64,000 bases of DNA from Bathymodiolus brooksi (GCA_963680875.1 OY804575.1:107969005-108033004), one strand, 5' to 3'. Counted from the first letter of the stretch, positions 1 through 11,860 are shown. The notes: generated by a model from the letters alone, not told the origin. Made by a program: numbers and translations.

Positions 1-59
1 GGACAACACAACAAAAACTAAAAAGATGAGAAAACATACCCACACCACTGTATTTATTA

Positions 60-365
60 TCAAACGTATTTGCTATCCTGCTTAACCCCTTGGTTTGCTT
101 GCTCCCAACCTTTTGATATTGAATGCACCTGATGGGGAATATGGCGGAGGCACTTTGTATGCACTAAATCAGTCGCTTTGTTCCATCTTTATTTTTCAGT
201 GAAGTGTTTTACCGACCATTGTTTGTTTTTTTTTCCAATTTTTCATTTTGCCATTTATTTCGTCCAATGTATGACTTCTGACTACCTTTTTAGTATCTTC
301 AAAATGTTCTTGAAATCGAAAATATATCGTAGTGACGTCACATCCGGTCTTCTAACCCTCCAATA
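60..365 (+). repeat. Hammerhead-like repeat piece (80-150) joined to RT-family 3' tail
   Basis: The first part aligns with the block at 23165-23275 (TTGCTCCCAA..., then GCACCTGATG). The second (about 195-360) is a decayed copy of the noncoding tail that follows RT-family fragments elsewhere (TTTTGCCATT..., TAGTATCTTC). The 62-residue open frame here has no family features. Confidence 0.5.
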
Positions 366-415
366 GTTAAATAAGTAGATGGAATAAACTTGAGATTGTA
401 TTGTTGCAGTTATTG

Positions 416-985
416 GTGTTTAACGCCACTTTCAACAATATATCATTTTTATTCTGCAACAAATTGGTATATATGAATATACCATTGCTCTTTAGGTCTA
501 CAATACAAATAATTATCTCCTGGTACCTGATTCATGTACGGAGAAGAGCAAGAAACAGTCAACTATAGCATGGATGTGAAAAAAGAACATATTTGAAATG
601 ATTGGAACGACGCTTGTCTAAAATCTTTTTCATAGAGTTTGACAATAGTCTTGATTTTGTTACATTGCAGGATATATATATTGTGACTGCACTATCGATA
701 GAAAAAATGTACTTGCTATCGCTGCAAAACAGGCAAGAAAACATCAACGCCTTTCTACCTTTTTCTAAAGTTAATACATATATCTTAGTACATATATTGC
801 ATTTTGTTTCACAGAGAAAACCACCGAGCTGTCGCAAGTCACTTACAAACTTTATCACTTAAGTATTTGTCGAGTACACCTCGCTATGAACTAGAATCGA
901 ACTCACAATTTTAGTGGTGGTAGAGTCAGATATTATAGGAAGATGTAAGTTCAACTACACCACCGATTTATTCCAACCTAACACG
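416..985 (-). repeat. tRNA-derived SINE, interrupted at about 453-800
   Basis: The SINE's conserved 3' end is at the left (GGTGTTTAACGCCACTTT). The body resumes near 805 (GAGCTGTCGCAAGTCACTT) and the tRNA-like head ends near 985. The minus strand carries an A-box-like GGTGGTGTAGTTG and a B-box GAGTTCGATTC. About 340 bp of unrelated AT-rich DNA splits it. Confidence 0.65.
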
Positions 986-1617
986 CAAGTTTGTTACTTT
1001 ATCCTGGCGACAGCTCTACGCTAATGTGGAAAGCAGAGATGGTCGCAAAACATTTCTCCTCAATACATCCAAAACAGTCGTAATGACCGGAAAATAATTG
1101 TGATAGGGAATTTCTGCTTTGCTCTAAGAAGATATGTTTTCTGTTTTCTTTTGGGTATTCGATCGCATGTCCTTTTGATTTACTAATTCGAAATGCCCCT
1201 TATGTATCATCAATCTCTTTTCTTCTCCTGTTCTCAGACATCTGTGCCTTTGGTCTAAGACATTCAATCTTTTTTCCCTAAGCATGTTATCTAAAGTAAC
1301 ATATCTAAAAAATAAACTGTAGTACGCAGTTTCAGCTGAACAAATTTCAGAAATTAAATATAAATAATTCGCTCGTAAACGGCAAATGGAGACAACATCC
1401 TAAAAATAGACCAATTAAACAAAACTCATTTTACATCTTGAATACTAATACATCAAGATATGCCTGCCTCGTCGCTGATTGGTCGGTTTTAAATATGACA
1501 TGACCACATAAGAGATATGACTAGATGCTAACACATGGCGAATTTGTTTTTAGATTGACTTCAGTATTCTTTGGAAGGAAAATATATTTATGACATCATA
1601 TTTTGTTAAAGAGTTAC
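986..1617. other. AT-rich DNA with no recognised gene
   Basis: No exon, repeat family or RNA gene could be recognised. If exon 9 continues leftward this is intron. Confidence 0.5.
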
Positions 1618-1892
1618 CTCCATATTCATGTTGTATGAGTGTGTCCAGTCGCTACCTTTAAGTACAGTTGTGCTAATGTTGCTATATGGAATATTTTTGT
1701 AACTGGTAACACTGTTTCCATTGATGTACCAATACACATCGTAAACATAGGTCGCATGCGGAATGTCATCAAAATTACATTTAAATACAGGTAATAAACT
1801 TGGTGTTGATTCGACGTTATGAATTGGATAAGCAGGTCCGTCTATCAGTACAGATTCAACTGTTGGAGATACCGTACTGTTTGGAAATGATG
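1618..1892 (-). CDS. Exon 9: VWDE-like beta-rich extracellular segment; gene continues off the window
   Basis: The 275-nt exon (acceptor CATTTTAG-type polypyrimidine tract, donor GGAG/GTAACT) is open throughout: SFPNSTVSPTVESVLIDGPA, then LLPVFKCNFDDIPHATYVYD, VYWYINGNSV and a final SDWTHSYNMNME. 'FKC-F------Y-V-WYI-G' resembles the region between the D8C and VWD domains of von Willebrand factor D and EGF domain-containing proteins. It ends in phase 0, so at least one more exon lies left of the window. No further exon was recognised in 1-1617. Confidence 0.8.
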
Positions 1893-2428
1893 CTAAAACA
1901 AATTGTATGTATTTTGATTATTAATACAGGTACAAGTTAGAACACACGATTCTCATGGATCAAGTAATCATCAGTCATTTTATAGTGATAGGTTTGACAT
2001 GGTATATGAATTTTAGGTTGTATTGTTGCTTTGTTCAGTTTTATTAATTTACGATTAATAGCTTTGTCAGTCTTTCTTAGAAATAATACATGGTTTAGAA
2101 ACCTTTATCTTGTTTTACATGTTTGTGTTTAAAACTCAGTTATATCCAAACTTCAAAAAATTAATTATCACAAGGAAAATAAGTTACTATGAATGCATCT
2201 GTAACATGCTCAACACAGCTTTAGTAGATGTTTAAAAATAAAAGTTTATTTCCCATTTAATTTGAGAAATTGTGATATAGCTGTGTTATATAGCTGCCTT
2301 GATAAGTGGTAATATAGTAGAAAGTGCGTGCCTGATACGTATAATACGGGTTATTCCCGACCATCCAGACTACCGTTTACTTCTAGATTTTCTCTACTCT
2401 TTCAAAACAAATGAGTCTGATTTCATAA

Positions 2429-2721
2429 GGGAACGACCATTTAACTTGAAGGGGGGGGGGAGGTATGGATTTTTTTTTTTAAATATTCTGATTCCCAATG
2501 TTGCTGAAAAAAATATTCTGATTTTGTTGGAGGAAAGAAAATCTGATTTAGAGTTTTTGTCAAATAACGTAATGTTGTATTCTGGAAAAAAAACAATTCG
2601 CGCTTTGCGCGACAAAAAAAATAATATTCTAACTCTCGTGTAGTTCGAAAAAAAAATTCTGAACGAAACAAAAACCATAACCCCTCCCCCCCCCCCCCCT
2701 GTAAGTTAAATGGACGGTTCC
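2429..2721. mobile_element. Harbinger-like MITE, copy 1
   Basis: Terminal inverted repeats are GGGAACGACCATTTAACTT at the left and the complement of GGAACCGTCCATTTAACTT at the right, each followed inward by a run of G (or C). A 3-bp TAA target duplication flanks it (2426-2428, 2722-2724). The interior is T/A-rich with no transposase. The same family sits in opposite orientation at 40083-40350. TIR length and 3-bp TWA duplication fit PIF/Harbinger MITEs. Confidence 0.8.
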
Positions 2722-3687
2722 TAAGTAATTGTGTATGTATCTTTTCGGTTGAAACGCTCTGATTATGTATCTGATAAGTAAAGATATCAATCTTTTTAAG
2801 CAAGGCATTCCGTCCGGATTGTTTTAGTGCTATATGTCTGATTGTCATTTGTCATATTGCGTCGTCACTTTTATATTTGGATAAATGTCAATCGGCAATC
2901 CGCGTATGTTTCTGTTGCCTCCATTTAAACTCGGCTGTATAAAACAATTTGATATATGTATGAGCGACCCATTGTGATTGGCCGGACGGCGGTTTTCTTC
3001 CAATATCCTTACAGAAGAATAGAAAAGTTCTATAATATTATTTCCTGTTCTGTGCAGTATGGTGGTGGAAAGAGAGATTTCAGAAAAATAGTACGAAAAG
3101 CACAACTACGGATTTTACGCAACTGTAGTGTCTCTACATTGGTAGAAGATGAGCAAAAATGGTCGTCTCCTCGATTGAGGAACGTATTTGCTTTGCGAAG
3201 CTGTCATTATTCAGAGACAGAAACATTATAATAAAAGTGTAACATATATGATTGCTGTATAAATCAAATATTAACTGGAGAAAAAAAATGAATTTGTGCA
3301 AGGGAAGTCTGGTTGCCATGATCTATGGGATGATTGGGAGCCGACATTTTGTTAATCTGGATACGGTGCAGGTTGTTCTATGTCGGCAATCGTGATACAA
3401 CCGAGATAAGCTGACGGAGCAAAATCGGGCGAGATGTACCAAAATTGTACTATTTGTGCAAAATTCTACATAGCGAAACGGGTCGGGACAAACACGATTG
3501 GGAGACAATAAGACTTCACAGATAATAATTAATCATTTGAGGACAGCAGAACATGAAAAATGGCACATTTCACACTTAGATTACACATCATTGAAATATT
3601 TATCCAGTTCATTTAAATTTATGCAAGTAATTTTCTATTGTTAAGTGATGAAGTGACGTATATCAACTAATATTTAACTATGCTTAC

Positions 3688-3753
3688 ATGTACATTCGAG
3701 GTAATAGCCAGATTCAGATGACAGACCATCAGGACACGCTACGCTACCTTCAC
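3688..3753 (-). CDS. Exon 8: short Cys linker exon
   Basis: This 66-nt exon (acceptor TACTTATTTAG, donor ACAT/GTAAGC) encodes EGSVACPDGLSSESGYYLECT in 21 codons. It is too short for an ORF scan but is supported by matched phases on both sides (GT needed by exon 7, leftover T completing TCA with exon 9) and by two cysteines. 'CPDG-SSESG' linkers after a D8C domain occur in VWDE-like proteins to my recollection. Confidence 0.75.
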
Positions 3754-3764
3754 CTAAATAAGTA

Positions 3765-3890
3765 ACATATATATACAGTGTTAGAATTAGATTTTAGAGC
3801 TGTCAAAATTTTGTTCTTCCCTCGACGGGATTTGAACCCACACCATTGTTACACTGCAGCACCATTCGCTTAGCGAATATTATATATATA
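3765..3890 (-). repeat. tRNA-like SINE head
   Basis: The reverse complement contains AAGCGAATGGTGCTGCAGTG and a B-box GGTTCAAATCCCGTCGAGGG, then an AGAACAAAAT stretch. The same sequence occurs at 63836-63945 and partly at 62455-62560. It lacks a cloverleaf-length intact tRNA, so it is a SINE head or tRNA relic. Confidence 0.6.
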
Positions 3891-4165
3891 AGGGGCCACC
3901 GTGGTCGTGATGTTATTGTAGTTGGATTTACAACTACATATGCAATCAGTGCCTATCACCACTAACGTTTTGAATTTGAATCCCGCTCATGGCGAGGTGT
4001 ACTCGATGCAACATTATGTGATAAAGTTTGTCAGTGACTTGCGACAGGTCGATGGCTTTCTCCTGGTACTCCGGTTTCCTCCACCCATAAAACTGACCGC
4101 CACGATATAGCTGACATATTGTTGAAAGTGACATTACACACACCATAACCCTAACCCCCTATATA
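3891..4165 (+). repeat. tRNA-derived SINE with telomere-like 3' tail
   Basis: The head (3891-3990) has a degenerate B-box (TTGAATCCCGCTCATGGCG). The central conserved part is GACTTGCGACAGGTCGATGG and GGTTTCCTCCACC. The 3' end is CATATTGTTGAAAGTGACAT, followed by ACACACACCATAACCCTAACCCCC. The tail ends in CCCTAA-type repeat units. Confidence 0.7.
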
Positions 4166-4169
4166 GGTG

Positions 4170-4737
4170 TGTGTGTCATTAAGGAGAGTCGATATCAAAA
4201 TTGCACATGTACCTACTGAAAAGGGACCGTCGTTATCGACGGTATCTGGATTTATACCTAACTATGCAATCAGTACCCTCCACCACATATGTTGTGTGTT
4301 TGATTCAGTGTCATTTTGTGATGTGTTCGATTCACCTAGATATGATTAAGTGCATCACAGATTTTCGGCAGATCGGTGTTTTCCCCTTATACACCGATGT
4401 CCTCAACAAACAATGTTTACTCTTGTTTATACAGTGGTTGATGGTGTTTTTACAATCCCTCGACTTTCAATTTTTTAAAGTTATTTACTAACATATATAT
4501 AAAGCCAATACAATTAGTCATCCTACTTTGAAATATATTAATTTGTCTGATCTTTTTACCATTTACTTGATGGGAGCCATGTGGTTGCTTTTATCTGTAT
4601 TTGTATATTGGCAATATAATATCGAGGACAATGATGACGGTATTTGTAGGACAAACTTCCCCAGTATTATGTTGTCTTGTTGATAACCCACATCTGGGTA
4701 ATACAATTATACACACCAAGTAGCATCAAAAGAATTA
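4170..4737. other. No recognised gene
   Basis: AT-rich DNA that includes a second partial SINE-like head near 4230-4370 (TCGATTCACCTAG, GTGCATCACAGATTTTCGGC). The open frames here have no domain signature. Confidence 0.4.
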
Positions 4738-6239
4738 TGCGATATAAGTAAAGCATTTGACCGAGTTTGGCATAAGGGATTACTTCGTAAGCTTGAATCA
4801 ATAGGGATTAGAGGATCATTATTATCTTGGGTGAAAAACTACTTGTCTGAAAGAAAACAACGTGTCGTAATTAATAATTCAAAACTAGTTGGCGTGACAT
4901 AAATGCTGGTGTACCCCAGGGATCGATTTTTGTCCCTCTTTTGTTCAATTTTTTCATAAATGACATACTGACCGATATTAATTCGACTATACAATTATTT
5001 GTCGATGACACTAGTCTGTCCTTAATTGTAGACGACCCAGAAGAAACAGCAAAAACACTCAATGATGACCTAGTGAAATTGCATGCATGGTCTACAAAAT
5101 GGGTGGTAAATTTTAATCTACAGAAAACTGAAACCAAAACTATCTCTCGAAAATTAAATAAACCCCATCAACCTAACCTTATTATGAATAATACTATCAT
5201 TAGTACTGTTACTGAACATAAACACCTTGGACTACAACTTTCTGACGATGGTAATTGGAATAAACATATTGACATGATAACTAAAAAAGCATTCTCACGT
5301 GTTAATATTTTAAGGAAATTCAATTTTATACTGGATCGGAAAACTCTAGAAACAATTTATATTACTTATAAAAGACCATTAATATAATATGCGGATGCTG
5401 TTTGGGATACCAAGACTCAAATATTAATTAACAAACTAGAAAATGTTCAGGTTGAGGCTGCTAGAAACTTGACTGTGGATACCAGACTTGTATCCTTAAG
5501 TAATCTGTATATTGAAACCGGGTGGGAAAAATTGAAAGACAGAAGGGAAAGGCATAGAACGATTCAATTTTATAAGATGTCAAATAATCGAACTCCTCAA
5601 TATCTTAGTAACTTAATTCCGCAAAATTTCGGCATGATCCATGATCACAATACTCGTCATACCTCACGTATTCCTCCAGTACGCACTCGAACATCGCTCT
5701 ATGCAAGCTTGTTCATACCCTCTTAACTCGTATTCCTTTCTAAATTACGATCTATCAAAGGTTAATATAGTAAATGATGCTGCTTGTTCCTGTGGAGCCC
5801 CACGGGAAGATGCATTCCATTATTTGTTTTCCTGTCCTAACTATACTGATATAAGACGTATTATGATGAACAACTTAAATTGGGTACAGACAAGCGATTT
5901 GAATTTGAATCTACTAACCTGTGGCTCGGATGATTTAACATACGAAGAAAATATTAATATCATCAAACACGTTTTCAATTTTATTAAATCTTCAAAAAGA
6001 TTCCTTGTAGTATAATTACTCGATAATTATCTACTCTCCAACCTTGCATCCATCCAACACAACCTTTTTATTAATTCGTTAATTATTTACAATATATCTC
6101 TATATGTATTATATGCATGCCCAGAATGATCATTATACTATGTGAATTTATTGTATAAATGGGAGAAGACTTCATAAGTTGGTAAAACTTGTGTCCTATC
6201 CCTTTTGTTAATTTAACAAATAAAATCATCATAAACTAA
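4738..6239 (+). mobile_element. 5'-truncated non-LTR retrotransposon (jockey/CR1-like), RT to 3' end
   Basis: It begins inside the RT at motif A (CDISKAFDRVWHKGLLRKLE), followed by motif B (NAGVPQGSI), motif C as FVDDTSL instead of YADD, and the downstream KHLGLQLSDDGNWNKHI and VQVEAARN segments. A C-terminal Cys/His motif (CSCGAPREDAFHYLFSCP) lies near 5785-5840. The reading frame changes at about 4902 and 5390 and after 5725, with stops at 5385 and 5724, so it is dead. The 3' end has AATAAAATCATCATAAAC. Typical of 5'-truncated LINE insertions. Confidence 0.85.
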
Positions 6240-6349
6240 ACGCCAGTGTACAACTGTGGAACCAACAGCCAGAAGATACTAAATCAAGCAGATCTGTTCA
6301 GATAATTAAATCAAATCTTCAACCCCAAAACAATACTAAACCCATTTAA

Positions 6350-6960
6350 TATTATATTGGTACTCAATTGGGACAATTTTACACGCTAGGTTGCGTATGC
6401 AATGCAGCTATCTCAATCATCACTTATTTCGTAAAAACATTGTAAATTCCCCATTCTGTCAATGTGGGCCAACAGAAACCACGGCCCATTTTTCTGCTAC
6501 ATTGTCCCCGTCACCAATTAACTTAAATACGGATTTATTATTGTTTGGCTCTGCAGACTAAATACAGATATATTCTTAAACGTGCAGAAGTTCATCATAA
6601 GTAGTAAACGATTCACCTCTTAACCATATTCACACAATTTAAACATGTTAAACAAAAAGCACTTGCTCCTTTGCACTTCATTTGTTTGTTTCTTTTTACT
6701 TTTTTTTCTTACTAAAGCACACCAAATAACATTGACAACGACTGATTAACACTTGATTAATTCTCAAAACACTTCTACATTTCGATGCTAATTAAACCTT
6801 GAACACCAGATACCAACAGGGATACGGATTAATATAAGTGTAACCACTTGTTTCCGAATCCTATTGATTAATTTAAATGTCTATATAATTTATATGTGTA
6901 TTATCATAATGTGTAATATTGAATTAATTAATAAAATATGTTTATACTAAAACGAATAAG
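6350..6960 (+). mobile_element. Second, more decayed LINE 3' remnant
   Basis: It contains LHARLRMQCSYLNHHLF and FCQCGPTETTAHF, the C-terminal Cys/His motif of the same LINE class as the upstream copy but divergent. Multiple stops follow. It ends near AATTAATAAAATATG at 6925-6945. Confidence 0.7.
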
Positions 6961-7439
6961 ATGTTCAGATGTAGAGTTTATCGGTAGACGTCGAATACCG
7001 TTCAACTGTAGGATAGGCTCCGTTTCACACCCACTTTAGGGTATGGGGATATGGTAATTGATGAAGATCATACAGTGACTGTCACAATCAAAACAGCAAT
7101 AAAAGCGCTGTTTATTTACTGTGTGTCTAAGAGTGATATTGGATAGTCTATCATGGGCATTTACATCCATATCATTTTAAATAATGAATTTATCATGACG
7201 TTACAACTGTCTATATAGACAACTTACTGGTACAACTATTAAATCCAACTAGTAAATAAAGCACTATATGTATATATCATTCCATATTATACTATTATTT
7301 CATGTCCAGTGTTTGATTCCAAAAAATTGATTACCTATTTATTCTGGTCTCCGAAATAGACCACTAATTTCCATAGTTGGCTAAACGGGATAGCCAAAAT
7401 TGCTAAGACCAACTATGTCTGAAGGAGTAAAACATGAAT
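6961..7439. other. No recognised gene
   Basis: AT-rich intron-like DNA within the large intron between exons 7 and 8 of the main gene. Confidence 0.4.
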
Positions 7440-7770
7440 TCTAATAATAATCATATTATTTAGGAACTGTAAATTTCAATAACAAATATATCGAATAAAT
7501 TATGCAACTGCCGTTACACTGAGTACTGGGCGGATGATACCCTCGTGGATTAGTAGATCACCAGTAAAGGTATTGATCCAATGATGGCAACACAAAAGTA
7601 AATATCTAATTTATTGCGCAAGACGCGTTTCTGGAATAACATTCATCAGCTACACTAAAAGGCAAAAGATTGGACAGCCATATATAAAATAATGTTTGGA
7701 GCAATAAAACCAAAGGGTCTTAACATGATAGCCAAAATGGCCAAAGCAACCTATGCCTGATGGAGGAGAA
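7440..7770 (-). repeat. Hammerhead-like repeat, copy A
   Basis: The plus strand reads ...GGCGGATGATACCCTCG..., GCGCAAGACGCGTTTCTGG..., ending CTATGCCTGATGGAGG. On the minus strand the core is CTGATGA, an 11-nt spacer, GAAACGCGTC, laid out like hammerhead ribozyme conserved boxes. See copies at 28900, 50390, 56740, 57075, 59780 and 61455. Confidence 0.6.
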
Positions 7771-8104
7771 CCTCAGAGGATATCAACTATCTATGATTTC
7801 TTTAGCAGTCATTGACTCTGCAATAGAACTATCTATATTTTTGTTGTGATATTTTTTGTGACCACACGTGAGTTTTTTTAATGGAAGCAAGTCTGCGGAG
7901 GTTTCTTGTGTCGTTTGTATATATCAAGAGGAGTAGACTGCCATTCACCGGTATAACCCCGCCACATATGTGTGCTTGTCCAAATCCAGAACCTGGATTT
8001 CCAAAGTCATGTTGTGCTCAGAGAGTAAAGATGAGAGTTGATTGTTCGTTTTGTTGATTTTGGTGGAATCATTTTCTTTGCCTAATTGAAATAAAAACTT
8101 AGAT

Positions 8105-8275
8105 ATATAATTTGTGCACACGACACGTTTCTATAACCTTCATTTGCGCTCCAGTCAAAAGATTGGAAAGGTCTATACTTTTTAAAATAATTGGGAGCGA
8201 GAAACCCAAAAGGCCTAAACAGTATAACCAAATCGGCTATGGCCGCCTCTTCATGGAGAGAAGAGGATATATTGA
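8105..8275 (-). repeat. Hammerhead-like repeat, copy B (decayed)
   Basis: It aligns with the family from the GTGCACACGACACGTTTCT block through AGATTGGAAAGG and GGCCGCCTCTTCATGGAG. The CTGATGA box is lost. Confidence 0.5.
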
Positions 8276-8412
8276 GATATTGTTAAAACTGCCGTTACAC
8301 GCCCGTAATCTATAACCAACCCAATACAAGCAATACTGATTTACCAGATCTGACTGCCAACATAAACCGCATGGACTTCATAAACAATGTAATATTTCTA
8401 TAGTCAACTTAC

Positions 8413-8574
8413 CTACGCAGTAAGATGAATTTGTTGGTGTTTTTACCATGTAATAGACGTAATAACCCCCACAGTTGGTAATATTGATGTTAAACGTCAT
8501 CTCACATGTATTATTTTCGGTTTGCAGGCATGTTGTCATAGCAACTGATCCATCATTCCTATTAGGTAGTGAAC
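8413..8574 (-). CDS. Exon 7: C-terminal half of D8C domain
   Basis: The 162-nt exon has acceptor AAGTTATCAAG...GTTCAG and donor GTAG/GTAAGTT. It encodes SLPNRNDGSVAMTTCLQTEN, then NTCEMTFNINITNCGGYYVY and YMVKTPTNSSYCVG. The pattern HP--DG-V---TC----C------I-I-NCGG-YVYYL-----YC-G is the classic second half of D8C. Potential N-glycosylation sequons (NNT, NIT, NSS) agree with an extracellular location. It starts and ends in phase 1 and joins exon 8 as Gly (G+GT). Confidence 0.87.
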
Positions 8575-9281
8575 CTGAACGAAAGAGTGCAATCATAACA
8601 ATATATGTCTTGATAACTTGAATTCGAAATATGAAGTCACAAAATAAATATTACAATATACAAATACGGTCAAACATTAGGAGGAACGTATACATAGACT
8701 AACATAAATGTTGCCTTTAAAAGTAAATTTTACAATTTCATCTCAAACCTCAAAAATATCGAAAAGGCATGAATAGAAATTGATGGACATTTAGGTGGCG
8801 AATGGTCGCGAACACAACCTATTAACTGGGTTCGAGCTTCCCAACGATTTATAGAGTTCAACCGCTCAAACTAATATAAATACACAGAATAGTATGTTCC
8901 AACTTTTACAATATCAGATACAGTAATGATCTTAGTTATTTGACTATTTCTGTTATATTTAATATTAATTAGTCATAAACAGTCGACGAAATTAATAGTC
9001 TTCATGAGAGACCTGACGTAATAAAACTCGTCACTATGTTGATATTTGACTAGTAATATAATAGTGATACAATACTTGACAATTAATCATTGTTTGCAAA
9101 TTGCAGCTATTGTAAAAAGGATTTATCAAAGCTGTACTATATGATATTCAACTTATTAAGGCTAGTGAGTATTTGGTTGAAGTATATATGATGTGCATAA
9201 AAGTGTCACGTTTGATTATAGGTGCAGTACACGTTATCAATTCTACCTAAAATGGTCACAATCTCGGTTGAAATAACTTAC

Positions 9282-9485
9282 CGTTTAGCCAGATTGGATA
9301 GTAAGTTCCACATGATAACACACCAGGTGGATATGTACACAGTTCATCTCCATTATCACTGACAAATCGGTACCAATTTTCTTCTAAACTGTCATCACTC
9401 AAAGCAGTATCAACAGTCGGATCTATTTTATATCCACTTGACCTTTTGGCTTCATTTGTCTTTTCAATGTGCCAGCTACATTCAT
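9282..9485 (-). CDS. Exon 6: N-terminal half of D8C domain (uromodulin/GP2/VWDE type)
   Basis: The exon encodes ECSWHIEKTNEAKRSSGY, a middle region with ENWYRFVSDNGDELCTYPPG and VLSCGTYYPIWLNG. WYRF, CGT--PIWLNG and the Cys pattern are the hallmarks of the D8C domain found in uromodulin, GP2 and VWDE and common in molluscan extracellular proteins. The donor (AACG/GTAAGTT) is strong and in phase 1; the next exon supplies GT to complete Gly. The 5' end could instead be 9498, adding TSCLD. The cysteine-rich fold implies an extracellular disulfide-bonded module. Confidence 0.85.
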
Positions 9486-9565
9486 CTAAACAAGATGTCT
9501 TAAAACAATTATAAACGATAAGCATAAAAACCTACAATATCAATTAGTTTACCATATGTTATATT

Positions 9566-9702
9566 TACAGAACAAGTGATAATTTGTATCTGATGTAGAG
9601 TGAAGGGGCGTGTACTAATCAAACGAGTCCGCAAGGACGAGTATTGAATTGACACGCCTCTTTACTGTAAATCAGATACACAATATCGCCTGTTCTGTGA
9701 AT
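9566..9702. mobile_element. Palindromic MITE between exons 5 and 6
   Basis: Arms of about 48 bp (left ACAGAACAAGTGATAATTTG..., right complement of ...CAATATCGCCTGTTCTGT) enclose a short centre with a perfect hairpin GTCC-GCAA-GGAC. No coding capacity. Confidence 0.7.
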
Positions 9703-10151
9703 GATTTGTAGAGTGATCCATCCAATGGGACGTCTCCACGTGTAAAAACCCTTGCACATGGTATTGAAAGCTTAATAGATACAGTCAGTGACGTCATACA
9801 AGATCCACCTTATGTATGTTACTAGCTTACAGTACTCTTGACTTCAAAGGAAAATACACAAGTCACTCAACAAATGAATTTATATATAAAATTATGATAT
9901 AGTGATCGACCAAAAAGTTGAAAGACCATATAACTGAATGTTAGTCACTGTAGTCAAGTTTTTGCTTCAGAATTTAGTTCTCTTTACTTTATTAGTTAAT
10001 CAAGTCATTGTTCACAGAATGTAGTTATTGTATATGCGACAGACTATAGCGGAGTACTACTGTAAGAGTGTTCAATAATAAATATGAAAAGCTTTTATTT
10101 GAAAGGATGATACTAATGTATTGATGACTACCATAATAACATTGTACGTAC

Positions 10152-10412
10152 GCATGTGGTGTTGGTATACTTTCACACTATACATAGGCGGAGCATATGT
10201 ATGAATCAGAATTTTGGACGACCCTGGAGATTTAGATTGTTTGTATAATTTGATATGGTATTCAGTGAAATAAATGTCATTGTTGTGTACGTCAATCCCA
10301 AACGGATAATCTAATCCACTGGTAATCAGCTGAACATCAGAGCCATCTAGATTGGCGGACTTTATATTCCCATTAATATATTCAGTCCAATAAATCTTCT
10401 GCTCATTTAAAT
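10152..10412 (-). CDS. Exon 5: YWTD propeller blades 4-6
   Basis: The acceptor is TTTCACTGCAG. The exon encodes LNEQKIYWTEYINGNIKSAN, then LDGSDVQLITSGLDYPFGID, then a divergent blade NNDIYFTEYHIKLYKQSK and YSVKVYQHHM, the usual closing strand of a YWTD propeller. With exons 2-4 it makes six blades, the standard number. The start (two leftover bases AT, Asp) matches exon 4. The 3' end is uncertain. Donor ATGC/GTACGT (chosen, phase 1) pairs with acceptor TTTAG at 9486. Donor ATG/GTAGTC at 10132 (phase 0) pairs instead with the acceptor before 9498. An EGF module normally follows such propellers, but none is visible between 10.1 and 9.5 kb. Confidence 0.85.
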
Positions 10413-10464
10413 CTGCAGTGAAATAAATGAAGATGTCAAAATAAACAATTTTAGATCTTGTCAT

Positions 10465-11094
10465 CTTTTATATTGTATAAGATTAGTAGCAATTTATTTG
10501 ATTATGTTTGTTTTACATATCTTATTAAACTTAACTACATTAATCTACAGTTAATCATAGTATACAATATATTTCTCATGACAAAAGTTGAGATGACACA
10601 CTAACATGTAGTATGTGTCTCCTTCTCCACACATTCAGCTTCATCATAACGAATATGTCGGAAAACAGATGTCAATAATTGATTCTTAAAATTAATGTAA
10701 GGTAATTTATCTTCCTTCTCAAATTAAAGAAAACCAAACAAGGCTGCTAGTACATTCAATTTTTGGAAAGCTAAATAAAGATGGCTTCCTTGCATTGTAC
10801 ATTTGAATATATCCATTACTCATAATTGAATATTTTAAAAATAATTGAATACTTGAACATTGTCAATTGTTTGATGTAAATAGTGTACATGTGCACGGAC
10901 GGTATTAGAGGTTAGACTGAATGTGCTGAAAGGAATATTCGAACATGTTGACGATTTGTGTTAAAAACCCAAGCCAATGCTTAGAGCTTAAAATGAAGCG
11001 CTTCCATGCTCATTATGAAAAGAATATATGCTTACTATGTTTTGAATGAAGAACTATTAACAGTGGTCCTCTATGTGTAAATGTACCCCTAAGA
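10465..11094. other. Intron, nothing recognised
   Basis: AT-rich sequence between exons 4 and 5 with no exon or repeat signature. Confidence 0.4.
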
Positions 11095-11860
11095 AATATT
11101 TCTAAGTTTGATATTTTTGTTGATCGCGTCTACCCCATTGAGCTTGAAATAAATAATACCACAGATACAGATAGGTCTGATTCATACCTTTGCCTACACC
11201 TCGACATTGATTGTGAGGGACGGTTAAGAACAAAAGAGATGATTTCAATATTCCCATTGTGAACATTCCATTTATATATAGCAACATACCAGTAGCGCCT
11301 GCATATGGAGTATATATCCCTCAGCTGATCCACTATTCCAGAGCAGCTTGTCGTTACTATCAGAATTTTATTGATAGAGGATGGCTGTTAACAATGAAAC
11401 TACTGAACCAATGGGTCCTATTGGTTAAATTGTAGTCATCACTTCGAAAGTTTTACGGTCGCCATCATCACTGGGTTAACCGTGACGCAATAGCTGTGTC
11501 ACAAATTACCAAAGATATGTTCCTTCTGTCGTAAGCACTTCCCAGACCTTTCCCCATTAATGACTTATCACCCGATTTCTGACTAGAGTAACACGACGGT
11601 TGCCACTAGTAGAGAAGGAACTGGTTACAATTCCGGAGCACCTGTGTTCACCCTCGGTTTATAGTGTGATTCGCGTTACTCGATCTTTAGTTTTATGTAT
11701 AATGTTTTGTAGATCGTTGTTTGTCCTCTTTCTTTTAGTCATTGTGTTGTCTGTCTTTCGTCGACTTACGGGTTTTGATTACCCCTTTGTTATCTTCAAA
11801 CTCTTCTTATTTTATCGTTTGATATGTTGTCTAGACATTTGCTAAGGTGTCACTGAAGTG
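11095..11860 (+). mobile_element. RT-family fragment with 3' tail (copy 1)
   Basis: The coding relic reads KFDIFVDRVYPIELEI, SYLCLHLDIDCEGRL, then in another frame SNIPVAPAYGVYIPQLIHYS and LRKFYGRHHHW. The tail (11530-11860) carries the block TGCCACTAGT...CCGGAGCACCTG...TCGATCTTTAGTTTTATG that recurs at least nine times here. Stops and frame changes show it is dead. This RT family (retron/PLE-like by the FRYID-D and GIPMGT motifs seen at 29.4 kb) is very abundant in bivalves to my knowledge; its exact clade is not certain. Confidence 0.75.

Noticed and set aside
2299..2848. Overlapping frames of 94-135 codons with FFFF/KKK runs
   Set aside because: They lie inside the Harbinger-like MITE and are generated by its homopolymers.
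9615..9660. Hairpin GTCC-GCAA-GGAC flanked by CGA and GAGT as a hammerhead ribozyme
   Set aside because: The invariant CUGANGA and GAAA boxes are absent, so only a simple hairpin can be claimed.
11600..11845. 81-codon frame and similar frames at 20777, 22573, 24017 and 32674
   Set aside because: All are chance readings of the same noncoding RT-family tail in different frames.
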